Of a DNA stretch of 64,000 nucleotides, positions 38,781 to 51,454 are shown piece after piece. The notes beneath the pieces were generated by a model. It was not told the origin of the DNA. It saw only the letters and a program-made list of their open reading frames with translations, and did no database searches. The position numbers and the translations under genes are program-made. Origin of the DNA: Diorhabda sublineata (taxonomy: Eukaryota; Arthropoda; Insecta; Coleoptera; Chrysomelidae); the NCBI RefSeq assembly GCF_026230105.1, contig NC_079482.1, positions 12,090,001-12,154,000 of the forward strand, in the 5' to 3' direction. Position 1 is the first letter of the stretch, and every line of letters begins with the position of its first letter.

Positions 38781-40085
38781 CTTTATGATACTAGAGCAAT
38801 TTTCTTTTATTTTTTGGGTCTTCGGTTCAGAATCGTGAAATATGTACAAAAACACATGTTTTAACAAATTGTGATCCACTTAATCTTCAATCAGTTTATT
38901 TTGTAAAAAAATATTCATGGTAGAAATGCGTGAACACACGAGTTATCGGTGATGTAAAACGTCTTTTTCTACTAAATCTCACATGACTGTTAGCAATAGA
39001 GCTTCGGTTTAACATATGTTAAGGCATTCAATTAGCTATAATAGAATGGATTGTTCACACAAATTGTTACCATATATCTGTAGTGATTCAAAAATTGGTC
39101 AGAAGTATAAAATAATAGAATAGAATAATAAAAACGCCTTCAATTTTTACACTTTTGCTGTCTAAAAATAATAAAATATTAAAGCTGATTGCTCCTATCA
39201 TATTCTCCATAATGCTGCAATAAATTGGATGTAGACATTGAACGTTTGATACTGAAAATTTTTGGTCTCCTAGTAGATCTCCAATTTAAAGAGATGCAGT
39301 GAGAAAAAATAATATATCACATAAGCATATCACGATTTGGTCCTGCTATTAAAAGCATTATTAAATATGGCCTGCCCTGGAGTTCCAGAATGATTGTCCT
39401 CATTCAACAGAGAAATTAATCACAAGTGAATACGAAGAGAAAAGACTTTGGCATATTTGTCGTTTGTCTATAACTTTATGTTTTCGGTAGAAGTTACATT
39501 GAAGAAGATTGAATCAGACACTCTGTCAATTGTTGAGGAGTAAACTGAAATTCATGTGAGTCACGAGAAGATCCAATAAAGAATCAACGACAAGTTTTTT
39601 GTCAGTCAAGCGAGAGACATAATGTGTGGATTAACTGCTGACGCAAAAGAATTACTAAAAAACGAATTTCTACAGTTTTACAATAATTTTACAGGCTATC
39701 TGTTGTCATGATGTGATTTTTCAGAAAATAATATAATCTCCAAGGTATTCTTTTTAAGCTTTAAATCTAAAATAAACTACAATAATTTTCAAGAAGTTAC
39801 GGCACATTTTAAGAAATAAATATGGATTGCTTGTATGAGAATTTCAAATAATCAGAAAAAGTCTGAATATTGTTAATACAACTTCTGAGTATGGAAGCGA
39901 TTGAATCTGAAGAAAGTCATTACAGGGTTTTCTAGTACCGAAATCCCTGACATTTTCTAAATTCTATCCTTCTACCTAACCCAAACCGTTTCGTGGAAAA
40001 GGTTTTTTCATAGAAGGTACTTAAGTGGACTGATGTAAGAAATAAATGTACCTCTAGTTTAATAAAAAGCGAGCTGATGACCGTT

Positions 40086-40088
<3 letters not shown>
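38781..40088. other. AT-rich DNA with no firm feature
   Basis: Around 39560-39730 the plus strand reads RQVFCQSSERHNVWINC-type and LLKNEFLQFYNNFTG-like fragments that might be worn transposase, but no family can be named. Otherwise nothing recognised. Confidence 0.4.

Positions 40089-40161
<73 letters not shown>
40089..40161. repeat. (AT)n microsatellite
   Basis: About 73 bp of pure AT repeat, 150 bp from a minus-strand Penelope-like 3' end. Confidence 0.95.
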
Positions 40162-40162
<1 letters not shown>

Positions 40163-40314
40163 GATTATAATTGTATTGAATTTTATAAATATGTTGAAAC
40201 CAATAGATTAAAACTAAAAAAAAGGTAATATTGGTAAAACTGGATACTGTGTGCCGTTTTCGGAATATTTTAATTTGAAAATTATGAAGTAATGATAAAG
40301 TTATTAATCATTTT

Positions 40315-40925
40315 CTTTCTACTTCTTAGACCTTTTTATATATTTTTCGTGATATTCATATCGAGTTTAGGTCTCTTTTCATAGAAAAAATGACCTATTT
40401 CGGTCTTTATCAAAATATGACTTGACATTGACAATTGGATAATTATATTAATCAATAGATCTCACAACATGAATATCAAAATAAAAATATAAAAATAGAA
40501 ATCTGTCTTAAGTAGAAATAGTGTATAATGCTACAAGTGCCGTAAGTTGAATTTTCGGGAATTATGATGCGCAGGACCGAGATTTCAACTTTTGGTCTTT
40601 GTAATGTATACGAATTTACTTCATAGCTGTTCGAAAGTATGTACTGTCGTAGTACAGGGACTGAAGTTTAAGATTTACTCCTTTTGAGAAGTATAAACGC
40701 GCATTACACTTCATATGCCGAAAGTTGAATTTTCGGTCCTAAGCGCCATGATGCCCCAATCGAAGCTGATGAAAGTGCATACTTTCGACCAAGGTAAAAG
40801 AAAAATTAATTTCTCCTTAGTTGTTACATTTCAAAAATATGTAGCAGTTATCAATTAAATTATACGCAGTTAAATTAAAACTTACAAAATAGTGCTATAA
40901 ATTTCACTTAAATTAAACTGGATTG
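40315..40925 (-). mobile_element. Penelope-like 3' fragment interrupted by a small element
   Basis: 40315-40515 matches the 3' end of the other minus-strand copies (AGACCTTTT..., GAGTTTAGGTCTCTTTTC, GACATTGACAATTGG). 40797-40925 continues the same element (AATTAATTTCTCCTTAG, ACAAAATAGTGCTATAAATT). The 280 bp between do not belong to it. Confidence 0.65.
40530..40797. mobile_element. small palindromic element nested in a Penelope-like copy
   Basis: GCAGGACCGAGATTTCAACT and GAAAGTTGAATTTTCGGTCC are inverted copies. GTAAGTTGAATTTTCGGGAA and GAAAGTATGTACTG/GTGCATACTTTCG also pair. It interrupts the Penelope-like sequence cleanly, so it probably is an inserted non-autonomous element. Exact ends are uncertain. 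Confidence 0.5.
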
Positions 40926-41039
40926 AATTTGCAGGAATCTTTAAAGTGGCCAATGGCTTTGTAATAAACGGATCAAAATTTTACCTAATTTTTTTATCTG
41001 CTTTCACTAACCTTTGAATGATGCTTCTCGCATTTTGTG

Positions 41040-41560
41040 AACTATTTTTCAGTTTGTTGCTTTTTGATCTGTTTAGGCCCATCAAACTATTTTAAAGATT
41101 TCAATGGAGTAATGAGTAACGGATATTACATAATTATTTATTGCTGCGGGGAGGTTTTCAAAGTTAATTTTGCTTTTTTTAAAGTTAATGGACATTTCTT
41201 TAAAATTACAAGTATATTTTCTTCTTATTATATTATATAGGCCTGAAAGGACTAATATGGTGGTTGAGTCAAGTCATAAATGAATTGTCCTGGTTTTACT
41301 TCTTTCAATAGGCCTATCTTTAAGTTACCATTCTTTTATCGGTAGGCAGTTTTGCATTTTCCCATACAAAACGATGTCTGTTCTCCACTGATGTATTTAC
41401 GCGTATGTACCTTGTTTCTATCTTTATAATCACAGAATGGACATTGTAGACTTCTAGGACTTTTATAAACCATTTGTGAGGCACTGAGTGAAAAGCCTTC
41501 TGTTAGTCTATATAAACTGTTCCCAAGTTTATTTTATTATTCCTTCTATTATTACTCTAC
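41040..41560 (-). pseudogene. non-LTR reverse transcriptase fragment
   Basis: Minus-strand translation near 41520-41360 reads VYID-QKAFHSVPHKWFIKV followed by LEVYNVHSVIIKIETRY. This corresponds to the D-x-x-K-A-F-D-S-V-P-H block, the first catalytic Asp region of non-LTR reverse transcriptases, with a stop and a D-to-H change. The remainder is too worn to follow. A second fragment of apparently the same type lies at 52690-53000. Confidence 0.55.
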
Positions 41561-43090
41561 AGATTTTGTGTTCTATTGGATTTTATTATAAGATTAGTCA
41601 CGCCATAGTTCTGCATTTCTGATTTCTGAGAGTAATGATTAATTAATAAGCAAATAGATAATAGATAACTATAAAGTGTATTTAAATTTTATACATTATT
41701 TACGTTGTTCGTATATAGCAGTTTCTATTCTTCTATTGTTATAATATTACCGTCTTTAAAAAGTTTAGTACATTTTTTTTGTTGATAATCTGTAAATAGC
41801 TGAAGTTAATTGAAAGTTACTCTTTTATTTTCATAATTCAGATAATCGATAGTATGTGGTAAAGAAGAAAGTTTAGTTATCAAATTTAGTAGGAGTTCGA
41901 TTCGGTTCTATTCTATTCTATGATTTTATTCCCCACATATTGCTTCACTATTATCATGCCAAAGTAGCATTTTTCTATGTTTTGTCAGCTATTTCAACAC
42001 TTTCACAATGAGTTTGTATAGAAAATTGAAATAAATTCAGATTCTTGGTTATAAAGCATTATAATTGTTTGTGGTAAACTTATTAGTCGGTACAAATTGC
42101 CGTATTTTTCTAAACGTAGTATTCTCTACACGCCAAAGCTGTACATATCTCACCATTGAAAAGTTTTTTGTTAAATCTGATCGCACGTTCAACACCTTGG
42201 GCGATTTTAAAACCGTCTATATATGGGTCAACTGAGTTTTCATCTTTTTAAAACATACCCTATAACTAATCTTGTAGTATATCCATGGAAGTGTTAAAGT
42301 GGCTGTATTGAAGACAATGCTGTTATTGCTTTTTTTCGAGTTACTGTTGATTTATGTACTCAACCGTAGAGGGTGTATTTGCAATGAACTGATATTTGTT
42401 ATAGTTGATGGTTATTGAATAATTTCTTCTATATTCTTACGCTTGAATTCCAGCTTCACAGCATTGTAATTAATAAGGTCTCCAAAAAGCCACCAGTGAC
42501 AATCTTAATCCAATTTTTTTAGTCTTTGTCTCTGGTTCATATTACTGTAATCTATTTTGAATAATATTAAAAATACAATTGAATCCACTCTCCAGTTAAA
42601 ATTACAAACTATTCTCATTCTATTAAACCGTTTGTCATACTTCATAACCCAAGTGTCTCTACAAAAACAGGTCACAAAAACATAAACTTGTAAATAAGAG
42701 AATATCAGTGGCTATATTCAGTGCTTCCCACATATAGGCGTAGACGAATCGATCTTGAAATTCATTTTGATAAAAAGGTAGAATTATGTTTGAGTCATAG
42801 TTTCTTGTCGGCAGCTGAAATCTAATCTTCAATTTTTTTTAAGGGACTTAACTTATTTCGAAGGACGTTTGTCAACCCTAGTTCGTTATTGATACTGGCG
42901 GGAATGTTGTATGCTACCGAATAGATTTCCCGACAGTGTAAACAAATCGTGTTGCTCTCAGGCGACTTGATGTCTAGCTTACCTCCATGAGCACTCATAA
43001 ATTATTCGAAGGATCTTCTCGTATGGTATAGTTAAAAAGGCGATAGTTGATTTTGGTAGACTATTTTCGGTTTTTCTTTGGAGATATTAG
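41561..43090. other. AT-rich DNA with no firm feature
   Basis: I found no coding domain, RNA gene or paired transposon ends. Confidence 0.5.
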
Positions 43091-43094
43091 TCAT

Positions 43095-45310
43095 GCAATA
43101 CTCGTAGATGGCATTATTTATCCTTTCTCTCTGTCGGGTTACGTAACACTACTTTGTCCACTCTTTCAATTCCTGTCCATCCTCCATCTCAATTGGATCA
43201 TATAATCTTCTTCCTCTAGATCCAACTAGTCCAGCGATATCCAAGGCTATCTTTTTGAGTGAGTTTCCACATTATACTGTTTCGTGGGTGTCATTCTCTA
43301 GCAATGTGGTCGATTACCCGTAGCACAAGTCTTACATTTCTTACACCAGTCCTTCACATCGTCGAAAGCTATCCTTGTTCTCTTATCAGAACCATATTTT
43401 TCTAGAATTTTTCAAAGGCCCAATATGCCTTGAGTGCTGGTGAAAATCTTGATACTTCTTTCCAGGTAGATCGCCGATGTTCTTCTTTCCATTGCTCAAT
43501 CATGTTTAGTAAGAATCATTTTCCTGATCTTTTCTAATCCAGTTGGATGATCATGTTTTGTTGAATACTGTAATTTTTGAAACTGCAGATTCCACCTTGT
43601 TGAAGTGGAAAAAGTCTGACAGTTCATCATTTTGGTGACTCACACCAGCACGATGTTCGATCTTGAAATTATATGTCGTCAAATCCATCTAGCGATCTCG
43701 ATTCTCAAACTGCATCAACCACTTAAGTGCTGCATTATCAGTATAGATTAAGAAGTTCCTTAAATAGGAATATTGGTAAAATTGCTCCACCGACTTCATT
43801 GTCACTAAAAGGTTTCTTCTCGTTCTGGTTCCAGAAGAACTATACAGAAGTATCATATCACTCTCTTTTGCCCCTCTGGGATCTGTGAGCACTTCTCCAA
43901 TTCCCACGTTACTTGTGTCGGTGACAAGAATAAAATGCTTCTCTGGTATTGGCGCTATGGGCGCTTTGGTTAAATGTCTTTTCAAGATCTCAAACGCTAG
44001 TTGACAATATTCATCCCAGTGAAGAGCTTTTGCTTTTTCTGTGAGACCTAGATAGTTGACTTGGTTTTATGATAACTGACACTTTTTTGGGCTCAATGTA
44101 AGATGGGTAATTTGAGGTCATTTGATACGCCTTCTAAATTCTTCAGATTTTTGTCAAATTTCTTCTCCAATCTTACGATGACGTTCAAATGACGCAGGCA
44201 CGTTTTTTCGGCAAAGGATACATTGGAGACACCCATGAACTAATAGATGGTTCCATTGCTTTATCTTCGTCGATCTCACAAATTATTCTTCCAACTTCTT
44301 CCTTCTTCGCTCGAGGTAGTCTGGGAGCTGATTATCTGATTTGGCTTGGCATAAACAGTATCGATTTTAGGTTTGACGACCGATATATAAAAGTCTTTCC
44401 AGCATGATCAACTACTAATATCATATGTTCAAATCAGTCATGGGAATTGGCAGTTTGGCGGACTATAGTAATTGGTTATACATTTATGACACATAAATCT
44501 CCTTCGCTGGCGTAACTAATTCTCTCGGCTCTGGTTCTATATCTGTAGACCAGCTGCGTATAAGCCCTTGCTTGTCTCTATTCCAGCATCTGATATTTAT
44601 CGGCTTATTATATCATGTTCATAATCGGTTTAAGTTTGTTCTCGTCACTTTCTTCTATGATTCTAGCAATCGTAACTGCTTCATATTCAAGGAAAAAAAT
44701 CAAAGCATCCAGCGAGGTTTTCGGATGACTAAAAATCGGCCTCTGCATTTCAGGGCCATGTAAGCCCTTAATAAATGCCTGGATGCCCAAACATTCCATC
44801 AGGTTCTCTGGTGGTGATGGATAAAAAAATTGGAGGGGTCTGCAATGTCTACTAAGATTGGTGCAAGTGTTCTAAATATTAGTGACCATATCGCATGTCC
44901 AACATCTTATTCAGCTGCTTGAGGTCATCAGTTTTCTCAATAACAATGGTATGGAGTATATATAAGGCGTCTCCTCGCATTATGATAGTTAAATTTTCTT
45001 TACTTTGGCTTTCTCCTTATGGGACCAATTATTCAATCTAGTAGCTGTTTCAAACTGTTTCACAAAATTGGTTCCCGACGTCTTACCGTTAAACTTTAAG
45101 GCTATGATTAGGGCAAATGTCTTCCCTTTTGGGTTATATTAGTGACTTGTAGGTTTTTATATGTTCCGTTTTCTTTTCTTCTACTGAAGTGTCTCCCGTA
45201 CTTAACTCAGCCATATTTTTCTCCAAATCCTTGATTTTCTCGTCCATCGTTGTCATCTTATTGTCAATGTCTGATTTTATTTTCATTCTCAATTTATTTT
45301 ATATATACAA
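43095..45310 (-). mobile_element. Ty3/gypsy-type LTR retrotransposon relic, minus strand
   Basis: Read on the minus strand in element order. 45310-44600 is a gag-like region (PIFSHPKTSLDALIFFLEYE). 44340-44170 is the entry to the reverse transcriptase (MEPSISSWVSPMYPLPKK). 43985-43689 is an RNase H domain with VTDTSNVGIGEVL and FLIYTDNAALKWLMQFENRD. 43490-43200 is integrase-entry sequence. Large parts of RT and integrase are deleted and frames are broken. LTRs were not recognised. No neighbouring gene depends on it. Confidence 0.8.
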
Positions 45311-46019
45311 TTTTAGAGATTAAATTTTATTGTGGATGTCAGGGGTAACATTAATTTTCAATGATAGACTATCAGCAGATATTTCTTCTCATGGTCGAAA
45401 TCTTCTCAACCATGGCAGGAATCAACAAGAATAAGTCGGAGCCTTGTCTTTGAATAGAAATGTTTCTGGATAAAAGCCGCTACTTCGCAGTACTACTTAT
45501 ACACTAAATATTCACTAACACCAGTTACAGTTCGCTGACTCATGATTCATATACGGTATTGAACTTCCAGCCATCATAACAAACATAAGTTGCTGATCCG
45601 CAATTCAACAAATACTTTATCAAATTGATGATCTTTCTGAATTAAATATTTTGAGTACATAATTGCATTTATTTTTTTGTATAATGTATTTTAATTGTTA
45701 ATAGTGTTGTTTTGCTGCTCAAATAAAGTTTCTTTTTAAAAAGTAACTTTTAATTGAAGCAATCAGTACGCTAGAAGAAGAGCGTGATCATCTTCGTTAT
45801 TAAACAGTTTCTATTCACAAAACGAGCGGGGCGAGTTATCTCGGATTACCTAATTTCTGTCATATTAATGTGACTGTGAAGAATCATTAATCTACCTTTT
45901 CAACTTCTACTTATTATTGTATTCGATTTATTGTAGATTGATGGTCCTCAACATCTTATTTAAGTGGTTCCAAAAGTCCCTTAGACATTTGTTCCAATAA
46001 CTTATCACTATTTTTGTAT

Positions 46020-46178
46020 TGATGTAACGTGACGACCATAAATATAAATACATACAGCTTTTATATACAATGGAATTAGTACTCTACGAGTATATTCAAG
46101 AGAAATTGAAATCACTTAATTTATTTATATTTTATGTTAATAAATAGTTTATCAAAGTTGTGAATTAAGTTATTTAAC
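46020..46178 (+). repeat. probable LTR 3' portion (Ty3/gypsy, element A)
   Basis: Sequence ending ...TTAAGTTATTTAAC directly before a TGGCGCAGTC primer-binding site, with AATAAA near its end (about 46139). This is the layout of a 5' LTR end in insect gypsy elements. A similar LTR end precedes 48130. The left LTR boundary is uncertain. Confidence 0.5.
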
Positions 46179-46192
46179 TGGCGCAGTCAGAT
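46179..46192 (+). other. primer-binding site TGGCGCAGTCAGAT
   Basis: Immediately after the LTR-like end. TGGCGCAGTC is the kind of site used by 297/17.6-type insect gypsy elements (tRNA-Ser primer by established knowledge). Supports element A reading on the plus strand. Confidence 0.6.
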
Positions 46193-46439
46193 TGGAATTC
46201 CACAATTGCCGCGTATCGAACGTAACAATTTCGTTGTAACGATTGATTGCAAATCGAACCCGGTGTCGCAATTCGTGAGTGGAGGCGTTCGCAGTGGAGT
46301 AGTTTCCAAAAAATCGAGAATCCCATCCATTGAGGACGACTGCGACTTTTCACAACGTCTAACGTCGAAAGCTGAGAAAAACATTGCTCAGCCTTGCATC
46401 GAGTGCACACCCAAGAAAAGGTACTGTTCAGCCCCATAT

Positions 46440-47765
46440 TTTAGATAGGGAAATGCTCAAATTTTGACTTTGATAACTTAATCGATCTTTCCATACCAGA
46501 GAAAGTAAGCTGCTCTAGATTAAAAAACAGAAATATTAAATCCAAATATAATTGTAACAATGTGGCAGATTTCAAACCAGAGTATTTAAACTGCGTACCA
46601 GAGTTCGACGATAACCCTAATGAACTCAATAGGTACTTATCGGTATGCGAATCACTTATTAATAATTTTTATAATAAAGAACAACCAAATCATTCTCAGA
46701 ATTTATATATGAATAATTCCTTAATTTCTAAACTTCGTGGTAATGCTAAACTGGTCGTAAATATAAAAAAATTCACTTCTTGGACATCACTTAAGGACCC
46801 TTTCTAGAAATTTTGCAGATCAAAGAGGCGAGGCCCGCTTAAATCGTGATCTTGTTATGATGAGACAAGAAAATAACGAGCGACCTCAACATTTCTATGA
46901 CAGAATTCTACAAATTTTAAATTTGCAGTTACGCTGAATTGAATTACGTTGAAAAACACATCATAATAAATTGTTAAAGAAGGACTTCTATAAATTTAGC
47001 TTTGAAAACTTTCTTGTCAGATCTCAGAGAGCAGTTTGGAACAACAATACATTGTTTGAAGCCTGACTCTAAACCAAGCCTTACAATGTGTTGTGGTTGA
47101 AGATAATATTTTCAAAACTTTCAAAATAACAATGTGAATAAACAAACCCAAATTACTTTAAGAATAGGAACAATTTCAATAATCGAGATAATTTCAATAT
47201 ACAAATTCCAAATAATAATAATTTTTCAAATTCCTTTCAAGCCCAAAACTCTTTCCCGATGAGTCCCGTAAATATTCAATCACAGCCCTTAAGTAACCAA
47301 AATTTTACATCCAACTCTCAAACTTTCAATCAAAATAGAAATGTTAACGTTTTTAAACCTAATCAAAAACCAAACCAAAATTTACCGAATCCAACGCCAA
47401 TGTCCGTTTCTACACGTAATATATTCCAAAGAGCACCAACGAGTACTTATACCAGGAACGGTACAAATTTGGCAAATTATTCTAACCACAATCAATCTAG
47501 AAGAAACTTTGTATCTGAAGAATTATTCAATGTAGAATGTCAGAATATTGATTTTTATCCTCAAAATTCCAATTCAGATCCCTATAATACACATGTAGAT
47601 AATCCTGGAAATAATGTAATTGATTGTAACGATCCCGAAATAAATTTTCAAGGCCAGCCTATTTATTTATATTTTCATTCATTCACTAAAGTTAAGATAT
47701 CCAAAACAACCCTCTTCACAGCGGCGCATCATCATCAATTACTTATTTATTATTATGAACTCTAA
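46440..47765 (+). pseudogene. gag region of an endogenous Ty3/gypsy (errantivirus-like) element A
   Basis: After the primer-binding site an open stretch (46562-46807) begins MADFKPEYLNCVPEFDDNPN, resembling the N-terminal capsid region of insect gypsy gag. Frameshifts follow, including a small deletion at 46807-46850. The C-terminal part (47259-47765) is very Asn/Gln/Pro-rich, as is common for these gag tails. No protease, RT, integrase or envelope follows before another LTR-like end at 47940, so the copy is truncated and inactive. Confidence 0.65.
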
Positions 47766-47934
47766 CCTCATTAGGTTATCTTGCTATAAATTTTGAATAT
47801 GTTTAGTCTGTCTGTAAGTTTTATAGATTCCACTTCAACCCCATTGAAGTTTCAACCATAAGTATATTTATCTAATTATATAATTATTATGGTATAAGAA
47901 CTAATATATAAAGAAGCCTGTGAAACTAATATTT

Positions 47935-48070
47935 TGTTCATTCAACTGATATTCGTCTAGTACGCCAGTCAGATTGGTGTAACCATTTATAACTTTAAAT
48001 TCTTAGTTCATTAATTTGATATTCGTCTAGTACGTTAGTCAGATTAGTATAACTATTTGTAACTTTAAAT
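47935..48070. repeat. tandem duplication of a 66-bp LTR-derived unit
   Basis: TGATATTCGTCTAGTACGCC...GTAACCATTTATAACTTTAAA is repeated directly as TGATATTCGTCTAGTACGTT...ATAACTATTTGTAACTTTAAA. Each unit contains an AGTCAGATT(G/A)G word resembling the sequence at the primer-binding site of element A. Confidence 0.8.
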
Positions 48071-50650
48071 TATTAAATTCTCAGTTTGCTAAATAAATTG
48101 TTTTTAAAAAAGCAAGTTGGTGAATTGAGTTATTTAATTGACACAGTCTCAGTAAGATCCCAGAAGACTAGTACCAGTGTTTGGAAAAGAAAATTGTACC
48201 TGAAACCTATGCAAGTCGTCAGTTTCAACTGTTTACCTGAGATCCGAACTACATCCAATTGGCAGAAAGATTCGCAACACTGTAAATGATACATTCCTTT
48301 CCAACCCTTTATTTTTGTGAAATTGTATTAATATATATTGAAAAATAATTTTTTTCAACTTTCACAAAAATTACTTTCGTGTCTCACAGTAAAATTTGAT
48401 CAAGAGTAGATTAGGTTTGAATGTCAAATATCGAATCATTAATAGATACATTGTCTAAATTAAATATAGAAGAAGTTCCAAAAGTTAGAAAAATGAGTAT
48501 TTCAGTAGCTAAGACCTTTTTCCGGTCGCAGTTAAAATTTAGAATATTTTATAAATAGTGTAGATAAATTTTATAATAGGTATGCTGCAAATTCAACAGA
48601 CGAAAGTCTGAAAGAGTTTGTATTTGCATCTATAACTTCCAAATTAGTAGATGAAGTCGGTGATATTCTTCTATGTAGACCCGATTTAAAAACATGGGTA
48701 GATATAAGAAACGTCATGAGACAAAAATTTGGCGATAAAACAGATAGAAATGAACTTTTGCAGCAACTTAATTTTTTGTGCAGAAATGAAAACGAAACAG
48801 CACTAGAATTTATTGATAGATTAAAAATATTATTATATAAAATTTCTATTACGATGGAAAGCACAATGAGTTTTACAATTTCATAAATACATCCACCCTT
48901 CTGCAAAGCAGTTTTTGGGACAGCAACAACACTCAAAGCTTCCAAAATCATCTCCTATTCCAAGGAGTAAACTGACAGGAGGATTTAAAGAAGTCAACTC
49001 AATCTATCTCAATCTATATGGATGTATACAATAGAAATATACAAAACATATTCTGAGACAAAATTAACGAAATGAAAACTCTCTCATACGAGACTTGTGA
49101 AGCTGCGTCAATGACCCAATGAATCCCCACAGCGATATTATGACGAAGTGATGGGTCTGCTGAATACAATTTCCAGCTATATAGAACTTCACAACAGCAA
49201 CTATAATATAAAGGCAAATATGAAAAACTTTTTCCATAATCAAGGGTTAGCAACTTTCCTAGCAGGACTTCGGGAAACCTTAGGATACACTATCAGAGCA
49301 ATGCGACCTGACTACTTATCAACAGCAATGTAGTACATCCAGGAGAAAAATAATATAAGATCCCTCCAGAGAACGGGGAATACCCAACTAACGACCAGCA
49401 GACACACAAATAACAATCAAAAACACAAGACACCAACACCTTATGGCTCCACAATGGCAACCGCCAATCTTCGGACCGCAATTACAGGCTCATCACCAGC
49501 AGCTTAAGTCCAGACCACCAGCCAGGTCAACCATTTCTCCTCAAAAGATCAGAAACAGAGCAGAGCTACAACTCAGAACCAAAACCAACCACCGAAATTT
49601 TGAAGATCTGAACAACAACAAAAACCACCGAGATGTGCATTCGAAGAATTATTCAACATTGAATATACCAACAAAAGCTATGATTATGACATCAACGGAC
49701 TCGAAGATGAAACACTTACAACGATCACTATCTAGAAAACCAATTCTACGAATTGTATGAGGACGACCGATATAAATGCGAAATGGGAACAGAAAATATT
49801 CAGGAAAACGCCGAAAACAACGTCGCGACGTAATAGAGCTGCACTCCTACCAAGATAGAAGCTTCCCTACATACTATCTCAAACCCTTCCCTTAAACTCC
49901 TTATAGACACTGGTGCTACCTTTCCTTTCCTACCTTTCTTTAATCCCAATATCGCTTCTATGTATTTCCTCAAATCCTTCATTGTAACCTCCATTTTTCA
50001 AAATCACTCTTAAAATTATACATACCTATATTCCCAAATTTTATAAAAGAAATGTATTTTCAAATTCTAACTTTTTAAATTCCACAAAACCTTCGATGAT
50101 TTAATAGGCCTCGATAATCATAAACTTTTCAAAGCCAAACTCAATTTTCCCTATTCCGTCGTACCTATACTCAATATTACGATAGTAACAATAAACAATT
50201 ATACTCTAAATCGAACCACGAACCATTACACAAATCAGAGTACTCGTTTAACTACAGCGGCTAATGGCCTAGCATGAACAGAACTTGTCAATTCTACAGA
50301 CCCGATACAAATAACACTAACAAATCCAGTTAAAAGCTCAGAATTCCATTTACTCGACTACCATCTACTAACGGCCCAAATTATTCATCAAGAATACAGA
50401 TATCAAATACCTCCTGATAGTCGATCATCCTAACCCAGAAGAAAAAGTGCACATAAAACTCCACAATATTTACCCACAATATAAAATGGAAAGAGGGTTA
50501 AACAAGGGCTTGGAAAGCGTTATCAAAAAAAATCAGGAAATTTGGATCAAGACAACGCCGAAAGATATAAAAGCGATATCACATCACTTGAAAAACCAGA
50601 TCAATATAATAACGGAAATTAGCAGGCATACGCCTCAATAAACCGGTTAT
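48071..50650 (+). mobile_element. endogenous Ty3/gypsy (errantivirus-like) element B, gag and protease remnants
   Basis: An LTR-like end (GAGTTATTTAATTGACACAG) is followed at 48420 by an ATG opening MSNIESLIDTLSKLNIEEVP. The capsid region with WVDIRNVMRQKFGDKTDRNE is readable near 48690. A second gag-like segment runs to about 49760. An aspartic protease motif LLIDTGAT lies at 49898-49921, with pre-RT sequence to 50650. Frames change often. RT, integrase and envelope are not seen. The tandem position behind element A suggests related elements or one rearranged element. Confidence 0.65.
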
Positions 50651-51228
50651 GGCGAACTACAATAACAAAGTATGTATAACTTATTACACACAACCAAGAA
50701 AATATCGCTTTCGAAATAAACAAAATCAACACCGATCTAAATTAATTTGTTTTCGACTTCAATCACTATATGGGATTACGTAATATACTATATCAACTCA
50801 ATATAATCCTTCAAACCGTTCTAAAGCTTCTCACTGATTTAGAAACAGCTATTAAATTTGCAAGATTAAATAAACATCATCCATAGAATTCTAATTAACC
50901 CAGAAGAATTTAAAGGGGCAGTCGAAAAAATGCACGAACATCACTAGCCCGAGCAATTGCCATACATGGAAAATTACTTTACAAAATACATTCTGAAAGT
51001 TGATAGTTATCACACCAACCACACAATGGTATTTGTTATTCACTTTTCTTGAAATCTTGTCATTTTCGTGTATCCTTTATGTAAGAAGTTGTTATTTATA
51101 AATGTGAGCAAACCTTTTTCTTCTTCAACTTCGTATATCTATGTAGATATACTATTGTTATCAGTGGAGCTTTTCATTTCCTCGGTGAAATTCCAAGTAG
51201 TAATGAAATAGAGGTCCTGGAATCATCC

Positions 51229-51229
<1 letters not shown>
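50651..51229. other. worn sequence, possible tail of element B
   Basis: Contains fragments that could be late parts of the gypsy element, but no domain can be named with confidence. Confidence 0.3.

Positions 51230-51301
<72 letters not shown>
51230..51301. repeat. (AT)n microsatellite
   Basis: About 70 bp of pure AT repeat. Confidence 0.95.
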
Positions 51302-51305
<4 letters not shown>

Positions 51306-51454
51306 AGTAGTTTTTTATTGGGAACGTGGGAAACACTAACTAATGGACTAACTTTGGATGAGCTTTTGAATACTTACATCGTCTGGGAAATAATTAATTA
51401 AGATAGCCGGTGATTTTTGATATTATCAAAGCTTGTAAAAATTTATATATATAC

